Assembly (NCBI RefSeq): GCF_000024005.1
Contig: NC_013132.1
Coordinates: forward strand, 7,992,001 to 8,056,000
Direction of reading: 5' to 3'
Origin: Chitinophaga pinensis DSM 2588
Lineage (GTDB): Bacteria; Bacteroidota; Bacteroidia; Chitinophagales; Chitinophagaceae
DNA length: 64,000 nucleotides
Shown: in pieces, positions 53,861 through 63,161 of the stretch
Layout of the letters: every line of letters starts with the position of its first letter
Numbering within the stretch: position 1 is the stretch's first letter
Program-made: the position numbers and the translations under genes
The notes under the pieces: generated by a model
What the model saw: only the letters and a program-made list of their open reading frames with translations
What the model was told of the DNA's origin: nothing
Database searches by the model: none

Positions 53861-54472
53861 CTACCCAGCCGCCTCAAACCCTTCATCATCCTGAATCCCG
53901 CCAGTTTTATAATACTTCGCAAGCGATCGTGCCAGCTCCGCCGGCGGCAATATCACATCTGGTTCATCTCCCGTAATAACCGATAACGGCATCCCCTTAA
54001 ACACCGCCGACGCCGGCTCCTGTACAAATACAATCCCTCCCACGCCCTCTATCGCCTTCGCCCCCTCTAAACCATCTGTCCCCATACCGGTCAGAATAAT
54101 ACCAATCGCCTTATTACCCGCATACGCCGCCAGTGACGTAAAAAATATATCCACCGCATAATTCACCACCTGTGTCGTAGTACGTGGTATCAAACGTAAA
54201 ACCCCTTCCCTGATCAATAAAAACTTTCCCTCTGGCAACAGATAAATATGATCCGGCTTGATATCCATATCCTGCAATACCCTTATAATCGGCAGTTTTG
54301 TATGTGATTGCAATAACTTGTCAAGTATACTCACATAATTCCTCGATAAATGCTGCACCACCACAAAAGCAATACCCGTCCGCTCCGGCACGTTCGCAAA
54401 AAATGTCTTCAATACATCCAGACAGCCCGCAGAACATCCCAGTCCTGCTATAAAAAAATCCGGTTTCACCAT
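53861..54472 (-). CDS. Stand-alone CheB-type methylesterase domain
   Basis: A 203-residue protein that is only the CheB esterase domain, without the usual receiver domain. The triad is Ser14 (GLGCSAGC, normally GASAGG), His41 (VVQHLS) and Asp133 (GMGTDG). YLLPEGKFLLI and AGNKAIGIILTGMGTDGLEGAKAI complete the fold. Such orphan CheB domains in Bacteroidota are often linked to CheR-type signalling rather than flagellar chemotaxis; no CheR is in this window. The ATG at 54472 starts the domain precisely. Confidence 0.85.
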   Translation of the reverse strand: MVKPDFFIAGLGCSAGCLDVLKTFFANVPERTGIAFVVVQHLSRNYVSILDKLLQSHTKLPIIRVLQDMDIKPDHIYLLPEGKFLLIREGVLRLIPRTTTQVVNYAVDIFFTSLAAYAGNKAIGIILTGMGTDGLEGAKAIEGVGGIVFVQEPASAVFKGMPLSVITGDEPDVILPPAELARSLAKYYKTGGIQDDEGFEAAG

Positions 54473-54572
54473 GTTTCTTAAAGCTTTTAAAAATCCATCT
54501 TCAAATTTCAGGCTAAAACATTTTACATGAGACTGCTGCACGCACTGGTAAGGTCTTTGCTCTGATATCAAC

Positions 54573-56585
54573 ATGACCCGAAAATCTTCGGATATAAAGC
54601 CTTCGGCAGGTAAACGGACCCGATTCCCCGCTACCTTGTCTCCCATGCTGGCCACATTGGTTGATCATCCTGTGGATACACCCGGCTGGCTGTATGAAGT
54701 AAAATGGGATGGCTATCGCGCAATTGCCCTGCTGAACAAAGGCGGCATTCAACTGATCTCCCGTAACAACAAATCATTCGACGAGAAATTCTACCCCGTC
54801 TTCCATGCACTGGAAGCCTGGAAGATTAACGCCATCCTTGACGGTGAAATAGTCGTGCTGACCCCAGATGGTATCTCCCGCTTCGCTGATCTTCAGAACT
54901 GGCGGAGTGAGGCCGACGGTGAACTGATCTACTATGTATTCGATCTTTTGTGGCTGAATGGGTACGATCTTACACAACTTCCCCTCATTCAGCGACGGGA
55001 GCTACTGGAAAGCCTGTTTCCTGCGCCTGATATCATCCGGCTCAGCACCGCCTTCAGAGATACCTCCTCAGCAGAATTTCTTTCCGCGGCCAAGTCACTC
55101 GGACTGGAAGGCATCATTGCCAAAAAAGAAGACAGTATTTATCATACAGGTCTCCGTAGCCGGGATTGGTTAAAGATTAAAATCAATAAACGACATGAAG
55201 TCGTCATTGGCGGTTATACGCGTAATGAAAACTCTTCCAAACCATTTAGCTCTTTGCTCGTAGGTGTATTTGAAAAGGGCAAGTTTCAGTATACGGGAAA
55301 GATAGGCACCGGCTTTACCAGCGCCCAACAAAAGGAAATGCTGCAGGCATTCAAACCCCTGATCAGAAAAACATCTCCTTTCAGTACTGTACCTGATATC
55401 AACAAACCTTCCCGCTTCCGTCCGAACCCGCCAAAGGCAACAGCCGTCTGGCTAAGTCCTCAACTGGTATGTGAAGTGAGTTATGCCGAAATCACGGCTG
55501 ATGGTGTCATGCGTCACCCCTCTTTCGAAGGTATGCGTATAGACAAGACGGCAAAAGAAGTGGGAAAAGAAGAAGCCATGCCTGTCGCCAAGGTTGTAAA
55601 AGAAGCGGCTGGCGCTATCTCGCAACAAATGCTGACACCTGTTGTTGGTGGTGACCGCAAAACACTATTGAACCCCTCTGAAGCCACTCAGGTACGAAAA
55701 GTCAGCAAACATGAACTGAAATTCTCCAATCTTAATAAAGTCTTCTGGCCGGAAGAAAAGTATACCAAACGGGATATGCTGAATTACTACTATCAGGTAG
55801 CGCCTTACATATTGCCTTACCTGAAAGACCGGCCACAATCGCTTAACAGATTTCCAAACGGTATTAAAGGCAAAAGCTTCTATCAGAAAGATGTAACGGG
55901 TAAAGCGCCTGACTGGATCAAAACCTTCCCCTATCATACCAATGATGGAGAAGACAAAAACTTTATGGTACCCACTGATGAAGCCAGTCTGCTCTACATG
56001 GCCAATCTGGGTGCTATCGAAATGAATCCCTGGAACAGTAAGATCAGTAAACCTGATTATCCTGATTGGTGTATTATTGATCTGGATCCAACAGAAAAGA
56101 ATACCTTTGAGCAGGTAATCAGAACCGCACAGGTTACAAAAGAGATATTAGACAGCATTAAAGTTCCAGGCTATTGCAAAACATCCGGCTCTACCGGCAT
56201 ACATATCTACATTCCTTTAAACGCAAAATATACATACGAAGATTGTCAGTTGTTCGGCAAATGGATTGCCTCCCAGGTACATCAGCAACTTCCTTCTTTT
56301 ACAAGTATTGAACGCATGACGCAGAACAGAAAGGGCAAAATATATGTTGATTATCTACAGAACAGGCCAAAGGCTACGCTTGCAGCCCCTTACTCCCTGC
56401 GCCCAAAACCAGGTGCAACGGTCTCCATGCCGCTACATTGGGACGAAGTAAAGAAGGGACTTAAAATGAAAGACTTCAATATTACCAACGCCATCGCCCG
56501 TATCAGCGAAATGGGGGACATCTTTAAACCGGTACTTGGCAAAGGGATTGATATGAAAAAAATACTACGGTCTATACGGCCGTAA
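54573..56585 (+). CDS. ligD: LigD-type ATP-dependent DNA ligase/polymerase, without phosphoesterase domain
   Basis: A 670-residue two-domain repair enzyme. Ligase domain about 15-320: EVKWDGYRAI with the adenylated Lys44, DGEIVVL, GLEGIIAKK and WLKIKI motifs. A linker (about 330-385) leads to the archaeo-eukaryotic-primase-type polymerase domain (about 390-665): DMLNYYYQVAPYILPYLKDRP, IIDLDP with Asp503/Asp505, SGSTGIHIYIP. The N-terminal phosphoesterase domain found in many LigD proteins is missing. It seals double-strand breaks with Ku in end joining; no Ku gene is in this window. Confidence 0.9.
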   Translation: MTRKSSDIKPSAGKRTRFPATLSPMLATLVDHPVDTPGWLYEVKWDGYRAIALLNKGGIQLISRNNKSFDEKFYPVFHALEAWKINAILDGEIVVLTPDGISRFADLQNWRSEADGELIYYVFDLLWLNGYDLTQLPLIQRRELLESLFPAPDIIRLSTAFRDTSSAEFLSAAKSLGLEGIIAKKEDSIYHTGLRSRDWLKIKINKRHEVVIGGYTRNENSSKPFSSLLVGVFEKGKFQYTGKIGTGFTSAQQKEMLQAFKPLIRKTSPFSTVPDINKPSRFRPNPPKATAVWLSPQLVCEVSYAEITADGVMRHPSFEGMRIDKTAKEVGKEEAMPVAKVVKEAAGAISQQMLTPVVGGDRKTLLNPSEATQVRKVSKHELKFSNLNKVFWPEEKYTKRDMLNYYYQVAPYILPYLKDRPQSLNRFPNGIKGKSFYQKDVTGKAPDWIKTFPYHTNDGEDKNFMVPTDEASLLYMANLGAIEMNPWNSKISKPDYPDWCIIDLDPTEKNTFEQVIRTAQVTKEILDSIKVPGYCKTSGSTGIHIYIPLNAKYTYEDCQLFGKWIASQVHQQLPSFTSIERMTQNRKGKIYVDYLQNRPKATLAAPYSLRPKPGATVSMPLHWDEVKKGLKMKDFNITNAIARISEMGDIFKPVLGKGIDMKKILRSIRP

Positions 56586-56624
56586 TCATTAATCATTTAT
56601 TTACTAACCTTTAAATTCCACACT

Positions 56625-57062
56625 ATGGCAAAGTATTCAAAAAAGAGCCAGGACAAGGTAGAAGAGAACATGAAAGAAATGAAACAAGGTAAACTGAAAA
56701 GCGGCAGAAGCGGTAAGAAAGTAACCAACCCCAAACAAGCCATCGCCATAGGTTTATCTGAAGCCCGTAAATCCGGTGCAAAAGTTCCTAAGAAAGCGGC
56801 TGCTAAAAAAGCTGCGCCTAAAAAGAAAGCTGCCGCAAAGAAAGCGACGCCTAAAAAAGCGGCTGCTAAAAAGGCTGCTCCTAAGAAAGCGGCCGCTAAA
56901 AAAGCTGCGCCTAAAAAAGCAGCTGCTAAGAAAGCTGCTCCCAAAAAGGCCGCCGCTAAGAAAGCTGCTCCTAAAAAGAAAGCGGCTGCTAAGAAAGCCG
57001 CTCCTAAGAAAAAGGCTGCGGCTAAAAAAGCAACGCCAAAGAAAAGAGCAGCTAAGAAATAA
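56625..57062 (+). CDS. DUF6496-like protein with Lys/Ala-rich histone H1-like tail
   Basis: A 145-residue basic protein. Residues 1-55 are a conserved-looking domain (MAKYSKKSQDKVEENMKEMK; NPKQAIAIGLSEARKSGAKVP) as in DUF6496 proteins. The last 85 residues are tandem copies of KAAAKKAAPK with small changes, like the C-terminal tail of histone H1, which neutralises and compacts DNA. It follows ligD by 39 bp on the same strand. A DNA-binding role is inferred from composition. Confidence 0.8.
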   Translation: MAKYSKKSQDKVEENMKEMKQGKLKSGRSGKKVTNPKQAIAIGLSEARKSGAKVPKKAAAKKAAPKKKAAAKKATPKKAAAKKAAPKKAAAKKAAPKKAAAKKAAPKKAAAKKAAPKKKAAAKKAAPKKKAAAKKATPKKRAAKK

Positions 57063-57064
57063 CA

Positions 57065-57823
57065 TCAACGCTCTCCCAGCCAGGATAAAAACTGAGGAGT
57101 CTTTTCCTTGCTGACCGTAATCACTTCCCTGAAAGACACGTTCAGATTAACGCATAACTTGCGCGATAAGTAATGTGACGCATCTTTTATGGCTTTACGG
57201 TTCACAAGAAACTGCCTGTTCACACGGAAGAAAACATCTCCGCACAGCTGCTCAGCCTCCTCCAGTGATTTCTTGAGATAATAATGCTGACGATCGAAAG
57301 TCATCAGGCATAAAGTCTCTTTTTCAATATAAAACAACACAATGCTATCCAGTCTTACAGGCACGATCTTATCCTTGTAATGGACAAGTATGGCCGCTGG
57401 TTTGGGCGCATGTTCAAATACAGCGTCCAGCGCATTGCCGGCGCCGGTTTCTTTTACAGCAAAACTGCGACGCAGGGTATTATATTTCCTGAGTGCATCC
57501 GCAATAGTGGCATCAGTAAATGGTTTCAGAATATATTCAATACCATTCGCCTTAAATGCCTGCAAAGCATATTCGTCATACGCTGTGCAAAAGATGATCG
57601 GCGCCGTTACTTCTACAGTCCTGTAAATATCAAAACTCTCCCCGTCTCCCAACTGTATATCGCTGAAGATCAGATCTGGCATTTCGTGCGTTCTGAAATA
57701 AGCGACTGCCTCTTTGACTGACTTCAGCATAGCTGTCACCTGTACCGTATCATCCAGTTTCAGTATACTCTCGCGCAGGTCCTCTGCTGTCAACGCTTCA
57801 TCCTCTATGATGACTACCTGCAT
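57065..57823 (-). CDS. LytTR-family response regulator
   Basis: A 252-residue regulator: receiver domain 1-120 (MQVVIIEDEALTAEDLRESI; phospho-acceptor Asp55 in FSDIQLGDG; FCTAYDEYALQAFKANGIEYILKPF) and LytTR DNA-binding domain about 150-250 (FYIEKETLCLMT; FFRVNRQFLVNRKAI). It pairs with the histidine kinase directly upstream, whose gene overlaps it by 26 bp. Likely target: the divergent TonB receptor/DUF4249 genes. Confidence 0.92.
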   Translation of the reverse strand: MQVVIIEDEALTAEDLRESILKLDDTVQVTAMLKSVKEAVAYFRTHEMPDLIFSDIQLGDGESFDIYRTVEVTAPIIFCTAYDEYALQAFKANGIEYILKPFTDATIADALRKYNTLRRSFAVKETGAGNALDAVFEHAPKPAAILVHYKDKIVPVRLDSIVLFYIEKETLCLMTFDRQHYYLKKSLEEAEQLCGDVFFRVNRQFLVNRKAIKDASHYLSRKLCVNLNVSFREVITVSKEKTPQFLSWLGER

Positions 57824-58865
57824 GTTGCAAAATTTTAATTTTTACGGTGAATGTTTTCCCGTCATCCTCAATCAGGATATCCTCTCCGGTCAACATCCGG
57901 TAACGTTCTGTAAGATTCATCAGTCCACTGCCGGTAGATACCTCCGTCTGATGTTTGATCTGTAAATTATTCACCACTTTCAGATATTCCCCCTCCTGTA
58001 TCACAGCAAGATAAAGCGGATCTTCCACCGTCAGTACATTATGTTTGATCGCATTCTCCAGTAAAGGCTGCAGCGAAAACGCCGGTAACCATTTGTTCGA
58101 TAATGACTGCTGATCTACGCTTATCTCAAACCGCAACGCCTCTCCCACCCGCATCTTCTGCATTTCCAGGTAATCGGAGCTCAATTTCAGTTCATCTTTC
58201 AATGAAATAATATCCCGCTGCCCCTTGGAAATACTTGCTCTCAGAAAATCAGACAGATGAATCAGGTATTCTTCCGCCTTTTCCGGGTGACGACGGATCA
58301 GCGACTTCAACGTATTCAATGCATTAAACAGGAAATGCGGATGGATCTGCTGCCGTAATAACTGGTTAATAGCCTCCGTATTCGCAAATTTCAGCCGGGC
58401 ATTTTCCAGCTCCGTATGGTTTTTCGCATGTAACAGGGTGATATAATTATGAAGAATAAACACCAGGACATTCACCACCAGACCATGCAGCAGGAACAAC
58501 ATCGGCCAGATCATCTTATTTCTGACCTGATCATACCAGTCCGGTATCAGGTAGGTATGCAGACTCGAATACAATATTCCCCTGAATAACAAATAATTAA
58601 ATAACGCGGCTCCTGTGAAACTCAGGATGATTCTGATTATCTTGTAGTTGCGGGAACCATATTGTAATCGGGGAGCCAACAATAACATAAGCCCTAAATT
58701 GTACATCCCCATGAAAAAAATCACGATGTACATCAACGCAGACTTCAACAGGACTGTATTCAGGGCATATTCTTTGGCAGACGAAGTTAGCCCCACCAGA
58801 ATGGCAATACATAAAGGTGCGATCAGGCTCACGCGTACAAGGCTTCTGACAGGTATATTTTTCAT
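57798..58865 (-). CDS. LytS-type membrane sensor histidine kinase
   Basis: A 355-residue kinase: four hydrophobic helices (about 12-30, 40-63, 76-100, 120-142), a short coiled linker, the His_kinase motif QQIHPHFLFNALN with His177, and an ATPase domain (LQPLLENAIKHN; TGSGLMNLTERYRMLTG). No large periplasmic sensor domain, so the signal is probably read within the membrane. Co-transcribed with the LytTR regulator (26-bp overlap), divergent from the TonB receptor by 145 bp. Confidence 0.9.
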   Translation of the reverse strand: MKNIPVRSLVRVSLIAPLCIAILVGLTSSAKEYALNTVLLKSALMYIVIFFMGMYNLGLMLLLAPRLQYGSRNYKIIRIILSFTGAALFNYLLFRGILYSSLHTYLIPDWYDQVRNKMIWPMLFLLHGLVVNVLVFILHNYITLLHAKNHTELENARLKFANTEAINQLLRQQIHPHFLFNALNTLKSLIRRHPEKAEEYLIHLSDFLRASISKGQRDIISLKDELKLSSDYLEMQKMRVGEALRFEISVDQQSLSNKWLPAFSLQPLLENAIKHNVLTVEDPLYLAVIQEGEYLKVVNNLQIKHQTEVSTGSGLMNLTERYRMLTGEDILIEDDGKTFTVKIKILQHAGSHHRG

Positions 58866-59010
58866 GTGCTTCAGACTGCAAATTACACACTACAAACCGG
58901 ACGGCTCAACTTTTCCCTGTCCGATTCAGCGGTAAATTTGTCTGTTTCAGCCCGACTACTTTTTGCATATCAGATAATTATTATTTGTTTCGCACTAAAT
59001 TTTAAACCGG

Positions 59011-61329
59011 ATGAAATCAAAATTGTTGCTGATTGCTGTCTCGCTGATGGCCCTGCAAGCCACGGCACAGCAGAAACACACAATTAGCGGAACCATTAAA
59101 TCCAAAGCCAAAGGCGAAACCCTGATCGGCGCTACCGTGAGAGTCAGCGGTGGCGGAGGAACCACCACAAACGAATACGGGTTTTACTCCATCACCATCA
59201 CAGATGGCAAACACAAGCTCGAATTTACCTCTATGGGCCTTCAGACAAACAGCCTGGAGTTTACCCTGCGGAAAGACACTACCATTAACATATCCCTGGA
59301 AGACGAATCGGTTTCCCTGGGCGCTGTAACTGTTACCGGCACCAGCACAAAAAGAAGCCTCGCCGCCCCTCAGATGGGTCTGGAGAAGCTGACAGCCAAG
59401 GAGATGAAGAATGTACCCGTCCTCCTCGGTGAAAGAGACGCTATTAAAGTTATCCAGTTACTGCCCGGTATCAAGTCAGCCGGTGATGGTAACGCAGGTA
59501 TGTACGTACGTGGCGGCGCTGCCGACCAGAACCTGATCCTCCTGGATGAAGCGCCGGTATACAACGCGTCTCACCTGCTGGGTTTCTTCTCCACATTCAA
59601 CTCAGACGCGATCAAGGATATCGCGGTATATAAAGGCGGTATGCCTGCCCAATATGGCGGCCGACTGTCCTCCGTACTGGATATCAAGATGAATGATGGT
59701 AATAACCAGGATTTTGGCGTAAGTGGCGGTATCGGCCTCATCTCAGCCAAACTGAACGTGGAAGGTCCTATCCAGAAGGATAAATCCTCCTTCCTCGTCA
59801 CAGGCCGCAGAACATATGCAGATGTGTTCCTGAAATTGTCCAATGATTCCAGTATCAATAACAATAAACTCTACTTCTACGATATCAATGCCAAGTTGAA
59901 CTATGAACTGGGCGACAAGGACAAACTGTACCTCTCCGGCTACTTCGGAAAGGATAAACTGGGTGTAGGCGATCTCTTCGGTCTGTCATGGGGTAATACC
60001 ACCGGTACCCTCCGCTGGAACCACATTTTCAGTAACAAATTGTTCTCCAACACCTCCCTGATATACAGTAACTACGATTATACAGTATCTATCAACAGTG
60101 GTTCGGTGAATGCAGATATCTACTCCAAAATCAGGGATTATAACCTGAAACAGGAGTTCCAATGGTATCCTTCTTCCAGCCATAACATCCGTTTTGGTTT
60201 CAACAGTATCTATCACACCATCACACCGGGTCAGGTAACTACCTCTGAAACTTCTCAGATCAATGCCAGATCGCTGGAAGACCGCTACTCCTGGGAGAAT
60301 GCCGTATATGCGACTGACAGCTGGAAAATGTCTGAAGCGCTCAGCATGACCTATGGTCTGCGTGTCTCTTCTTTCAGCGTACTGGGTAAAGGTGATTTCT
60401 TCAACATTGACCAGGATGGTAAAATACTGGATACCCTGCACTACAAAAAAGGCGATTTCGTAAAAACTTATGTCAACCTGGAACCAAGACTGGCCATCAG
60501 CTACAAACTGAATGCTACCTCTTCCGTGAAAGGTTCATATGTACGTAATACACAGAACCTGCACCTGATCTCCAACAGTACAACCAGCAGTCCGACCGAT
60601 AAATGGGTGGCCAGCACAAATATTATCAAACCGGAGATCTCTGATCAGTTCTCCGTTGGCTACTACAAAGACCTCTTTGGTGGCGACTATGAACTGACGG
60701 TTGAAACCTACTACAAATCATTGCAGAACCAGATCGATTACCGGGATGGCGCCAATGTGAACTCTGTCAGCAATGCGATCGAATCTGAACTGCTGTTTGG
60801 TAAAGGACGCGCTTATGGTATCGAATGGCTGTTCAAAAAGAGAGTAGGTAAATTCAATGGTTGGGTGAGCTACACGCTGTCCAAGACCGAAAGAAAGATC
60901 GATGGTATCAATAACAACGAATGGTACAATGCCCGTCAGGACAGAACACATGACATTGCGATCGTAGCCATATACCAGCTGAGCCCTAAATGGACCCTCT
61001 CTGCTAACTGGATCTATTATACAGGTGATGCAGTGACCTATCCATCCGGTAAATACAATGTTGACGGACAAACCGTTTACTACTACACCGGCCGTAACGC
61101 TTACCGTATGCCAAACTATCACCGTCTGGACCTCGGCGCTACCTTACAGCTGAAGAAACGTAAACGCTGGTCTTCCGAACTGGCTTTCAGTCTCTATAAT
61201 GCCTATGGCAGAGAGAATGCATATACCATCACATTTGAAGACAGCAAGGATGATCCGACTAAAACAGTGGCTAAACAGACTGCATTATTCAAATTCATTC
61301 CTTCTATCTCTTACAACTTTAAGTTCTAA
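59011..61329 (+). CDS. TonB-dependent outer-membrane receptor (DUF4249-associated)
   Basis: A 772-residue receptor: signal peptide (LLLIAVSLMALQATAQQ), a carboxypeptidase-like domain (about 24-100: ISGTIKSKAKGETLIGATVRV), a plug (about 120-230: GMYVRGGAADQNLILLDEAPVYNASHLLG; VYKGGMPAQYGGRLSSVLDI) and a barrel ending FIPSISYNFKF. Shorter than SusC and lacking its VVVGYG box. DUF4249 follows 5 bp later. The cargo is not known; it probably imports or senses a large ligand. Confidence 0.9.
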   Translation: MKSKLLLIAVSLMALQATAQQKHTISGTIKSKAKGETLIGATVRVSGGGGTTTNEYGFYSITITDGKHKLEFTSMGLQTNSLEFTLRKDTTINISLEDESVSLGAVTVTGTSTKRSLAAPQMGLEKLTAKEMKNVPVLLGERDAIKVIQLLPGIKSAGDGNAGMYVRGGAADQNLILLDEAPVYNASHLLGFFSTFNSDAIKDIAVYKGGMPAQYGGRLSSVLDIKMNDGNNQDFGVSGGIGLISAKLNVEGPIQKDKSSFLVTGRRTYADVFLKLSNDSSINNNKLYFYDINAKLNYELGDKDKLYLSGYFGKDKLGVGDLFGLSWGNTTGTLRWNHIFSNKLFSNTSLIYSNYDYTVSINSGSVNADIYSKIRDYNLKQEFQWYPSSSHNIRFGFNSIYHTITPGQVTTSETSQINARSLEDRYSWENAVYATDSWKMSEALSMTYGLRVSSFSVLGKGDFFNIDQDGKILDTLHYKKGDFVKTYVNLEPRLAISYKLNATSSVKGSYVRNTQNLHLISNSTTSSPTDKWVASTNIIKPEISDQFSVGYYKDLFGGDYELTVETYYKSLQNQIDYRDGANVNSVSNAIESELLFGKGRAYGIEWLFKKRVGKFNGWVSYTLSKTERKIDGINNNEWYNARQDRTHDIAIVAIYQLSPKWTLSANWIYYTGDAVTYPSGKYNVDGQTVYYYTGRNAYRMPNYHRLDLGATLQLKKRKRWSSELAFSLYNAYGRENAYTITFEDSKDDPTKTVAKQTALFKFIPSISYNFKF

Positions 61330-61334
61330 TCACC

Positions 61335-62147
61335 ATGCGTAACAGTTTAATATATACATTACTAGGCTCGGCGCTGTTGTTGGGCACAGCCTGTGAAAAA
61401 GAGATCGATCTCAACCTGAACGGTAACGACGACAAGTTAGTGATCGAAGGTGTACTGACTGACAGCAAAGGCGCATGTAGCGTAAAGATCAGCCGTACCA
61501 AAACGTTCGGTTCAAATAATGATTTCAACGGTGTATCCGGTGCAAAAGTGCAGATCTGGACTGGTACAGATACCACCCTGCTGACTGAAACAAGTGAAAC
61601 AGGTGTTTACATCGCTTCTGAACTGTCAGGCGTAAGCGGCACCACTTACGGATTGCTGGTGACCCTCGACGGAGAGCAATACACGGCTACTTCCCGTATG
61701 CCATCAAAAGTTCCTTTTGATGCATTATCAACTGTTGAAGAAGATCTGTTTGGCGACATGACCAAAATCGCCAATGTCAACTTCAGAGATCCTGCAGCAG
61801 AAACAAATTACTATCGTTTCCGTCAGTATATCAATGGTAAAATGATCAAGAGTTACTGGGTAAGAAATGATGATCTGACCAATGGTAATGAGATCAACGC
61901 ACGTCTTTACATCCTGGGGCAGGATGATGACGACGAAACGCTGAAGATCCACTCTAAAGATGAAGTGACCGTGGATATGATGAACATCGATGCAGATGTA
62001 TACAAGTACTTCTTCAGTTTGAGCAACAGTGCTACCGGTGAAAGCAATTCCGCTACACCAGCGAATCCTGTCAGCAATATCAAGGGAAATGCGATTGGCT
62101 ATTTCAGTGCGCATACCCAGGAAACGAAGACGATTATCGTGCCCTGA
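61335..62147 (+). CDS. DUF4249 family lipoprotein
   Basis: A 270-residue lipoprotein (lipobox LGTAC, Cys20) with the typical DUF4249 start CEKEIDLNLNGNDDKLVIEGVLTDS and two beta-sandwich segments (VKISRTKTFGSNNDFNGVSGAKVQIW; TTYGLLVTLDGEQYTATSRMP). It is coupled to the TonB receptor and probably caps it at the cell surface, as SusD does for SusC. It ends with KGNAIGYFSAHTQETKTI, a normal C-terminus. A terminator follows. Confidence 0.88.
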   Translation: MRNSLIYTLLGSALLLGTACEKEIDLNLNGNDDKLVIEGVLTDSKGACSVKISRTKTFGSNNDFNGVSGAKVQIWTGTDTTLLTETSETGVYIASELSGVSGTTYGLLVTLDGEQYTATSRMPSKVPFDALSTVEEDLFGDMTKIANVNFRDPAAETNYYRFRQYINGKMIKSYWVRNDDLTNGNEINARLYILGQDDDDETLKIHSKDEVTVDMMNIDADVYKYFFSLSNSATGESNSATPANPVSNIKGNAIGYFSAHTQETKTIIVP

Positions 62148-62166
62148 CAACGCAACATAGCAACTG

Positions 62167-62203
62167 AAAAAAGCCGGATCTTCATGGTCCGGCTTTTCTT
62201 TTT
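62167..62203 (+). terminator. Intrinsic terminator after the DUF4249 gene
   Basis: AAAAGCCGGA and TCCGGCTTTT pair perfectly around a 9-nt loop and are followed by CTTTTTC. It ends the receptor operon before the AraC gene. Confidence 0.85.
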
Positions 62204-62251
62204 CCCGATCCGACCCTGATTCCCCGGTGAATATGCCTACTTTTACCCGGC

Positions 62252-63091
62252 ATGAAAAATCAGCTTCCTTTCTATTCTCTGGAGCCATCCAATATTGGCG
62301 GTCTGATCATCGAAGATATCCCGGAGGATATTTCATATGCCACTATGCCCCATCAGGATGATCATTACCTGGTCATGATAATGATGGAAGGCGTCGGAAC
62401 AATGGAGATGGAAGGTGAAGTATTTCATTGCACGGCCCCTGCCATGATGGTGATCAAACCCCTGCAGGTACATTTTGCGCATGAGGTACATCAGGCAAAA
62501 GGATGGATCATTTCCACAGCGCCTTTTCTGCTACCGGATACACTGGCAATTGCCTTTCAGAGTCTGCAGATCAAGCAGCAATATGCCTCCCTCCGGGACG
62601 CCGGAGATCTGATACAGATGGTCCTTACCTTACAGGCTACTTTCAATACAAGCGCCTGTCCTGCGCGTTATAAACCGGCTGTTATAAAAGGACTGAGCGA
62701 CGCCCTTTTTCACCGGATATTGCCGGAATTTGAATGTATCCTGGAAAACAGCGCCCAGAACATCCGCCAGGCTGCCGCCATCACCCGTCAGTTTATGCAA
62801 CTGTTGCAACAGGAAAGCGCTGCACAGACACCTGCTTTTTTTGCACAGCAGATGCATATCACACCGGCTCACCTGAATGACTGTGTCAGGGAAACCACCG
62901 GTTATCCACTGACCTACTGGCGACAGTACGCCATGCTCAATGCAGCCAAACGCCTGTTATACTACACGGATAAACCTGTCAAGACCATTGCCTGGGAACT
63001 GGGTTATGAAGATCATACCTATTTTTCCCGCCTGTTCCGCAAACTGACCGGCGATACCCCGGGCAACTTCAGGAGTAAATTCCACGAATAG
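62252..63091 (+). CDS. AraC-family transcriptional regulator
   Basis: A 279-residue regulator: N-terminal cupin-type sensing domain (about 20-110: HDDHYLVMIMMEGVGTMEMEGEVFHC-like beta strands) and C-terminal AraC HTH domain (about 180-279: FFAQQMHITPAHLNDCVRETTGYP; VKTIAWELGYEDHTYFSRLFRKLTGDTPGNFRSKF). Single gene after the terminator of the receptor operon. Its target may be the next gene, 70 bp downstream. Confidence 0.88.
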   Translation: MKNQLPFYSLEPSNIGGLIIEDIPEDISYATMPHQDDHYLVMIMMEGVGTMEMEGEVFHCTAPAMMVIKPLQVHFAHEVHQAKGWIISTAPFLLPDTLAIAFQSLQIKQQYASLRDAGDLIQMVLTLQATFNTSACPARYKPAVIKGLSDALFHRILPEFECILENSAQNIRQAAAITRQFMQLLQQESAAQTPAFFAQQMHITPAHLNDCVRETTGYPLTYWRQYAMLNAAKRLLYYTDKPVKTIAWELGYEDHTYFSRLFRKLTGDTPGNFRSKFHE

Positions 63092-63161
63092 TCCAATACC
63101 TTCCTTCCCAATTCCAATTCCTGCCCTTTTTTCCTGCCTTTCTTTGCTACAAAAAAGAAAG

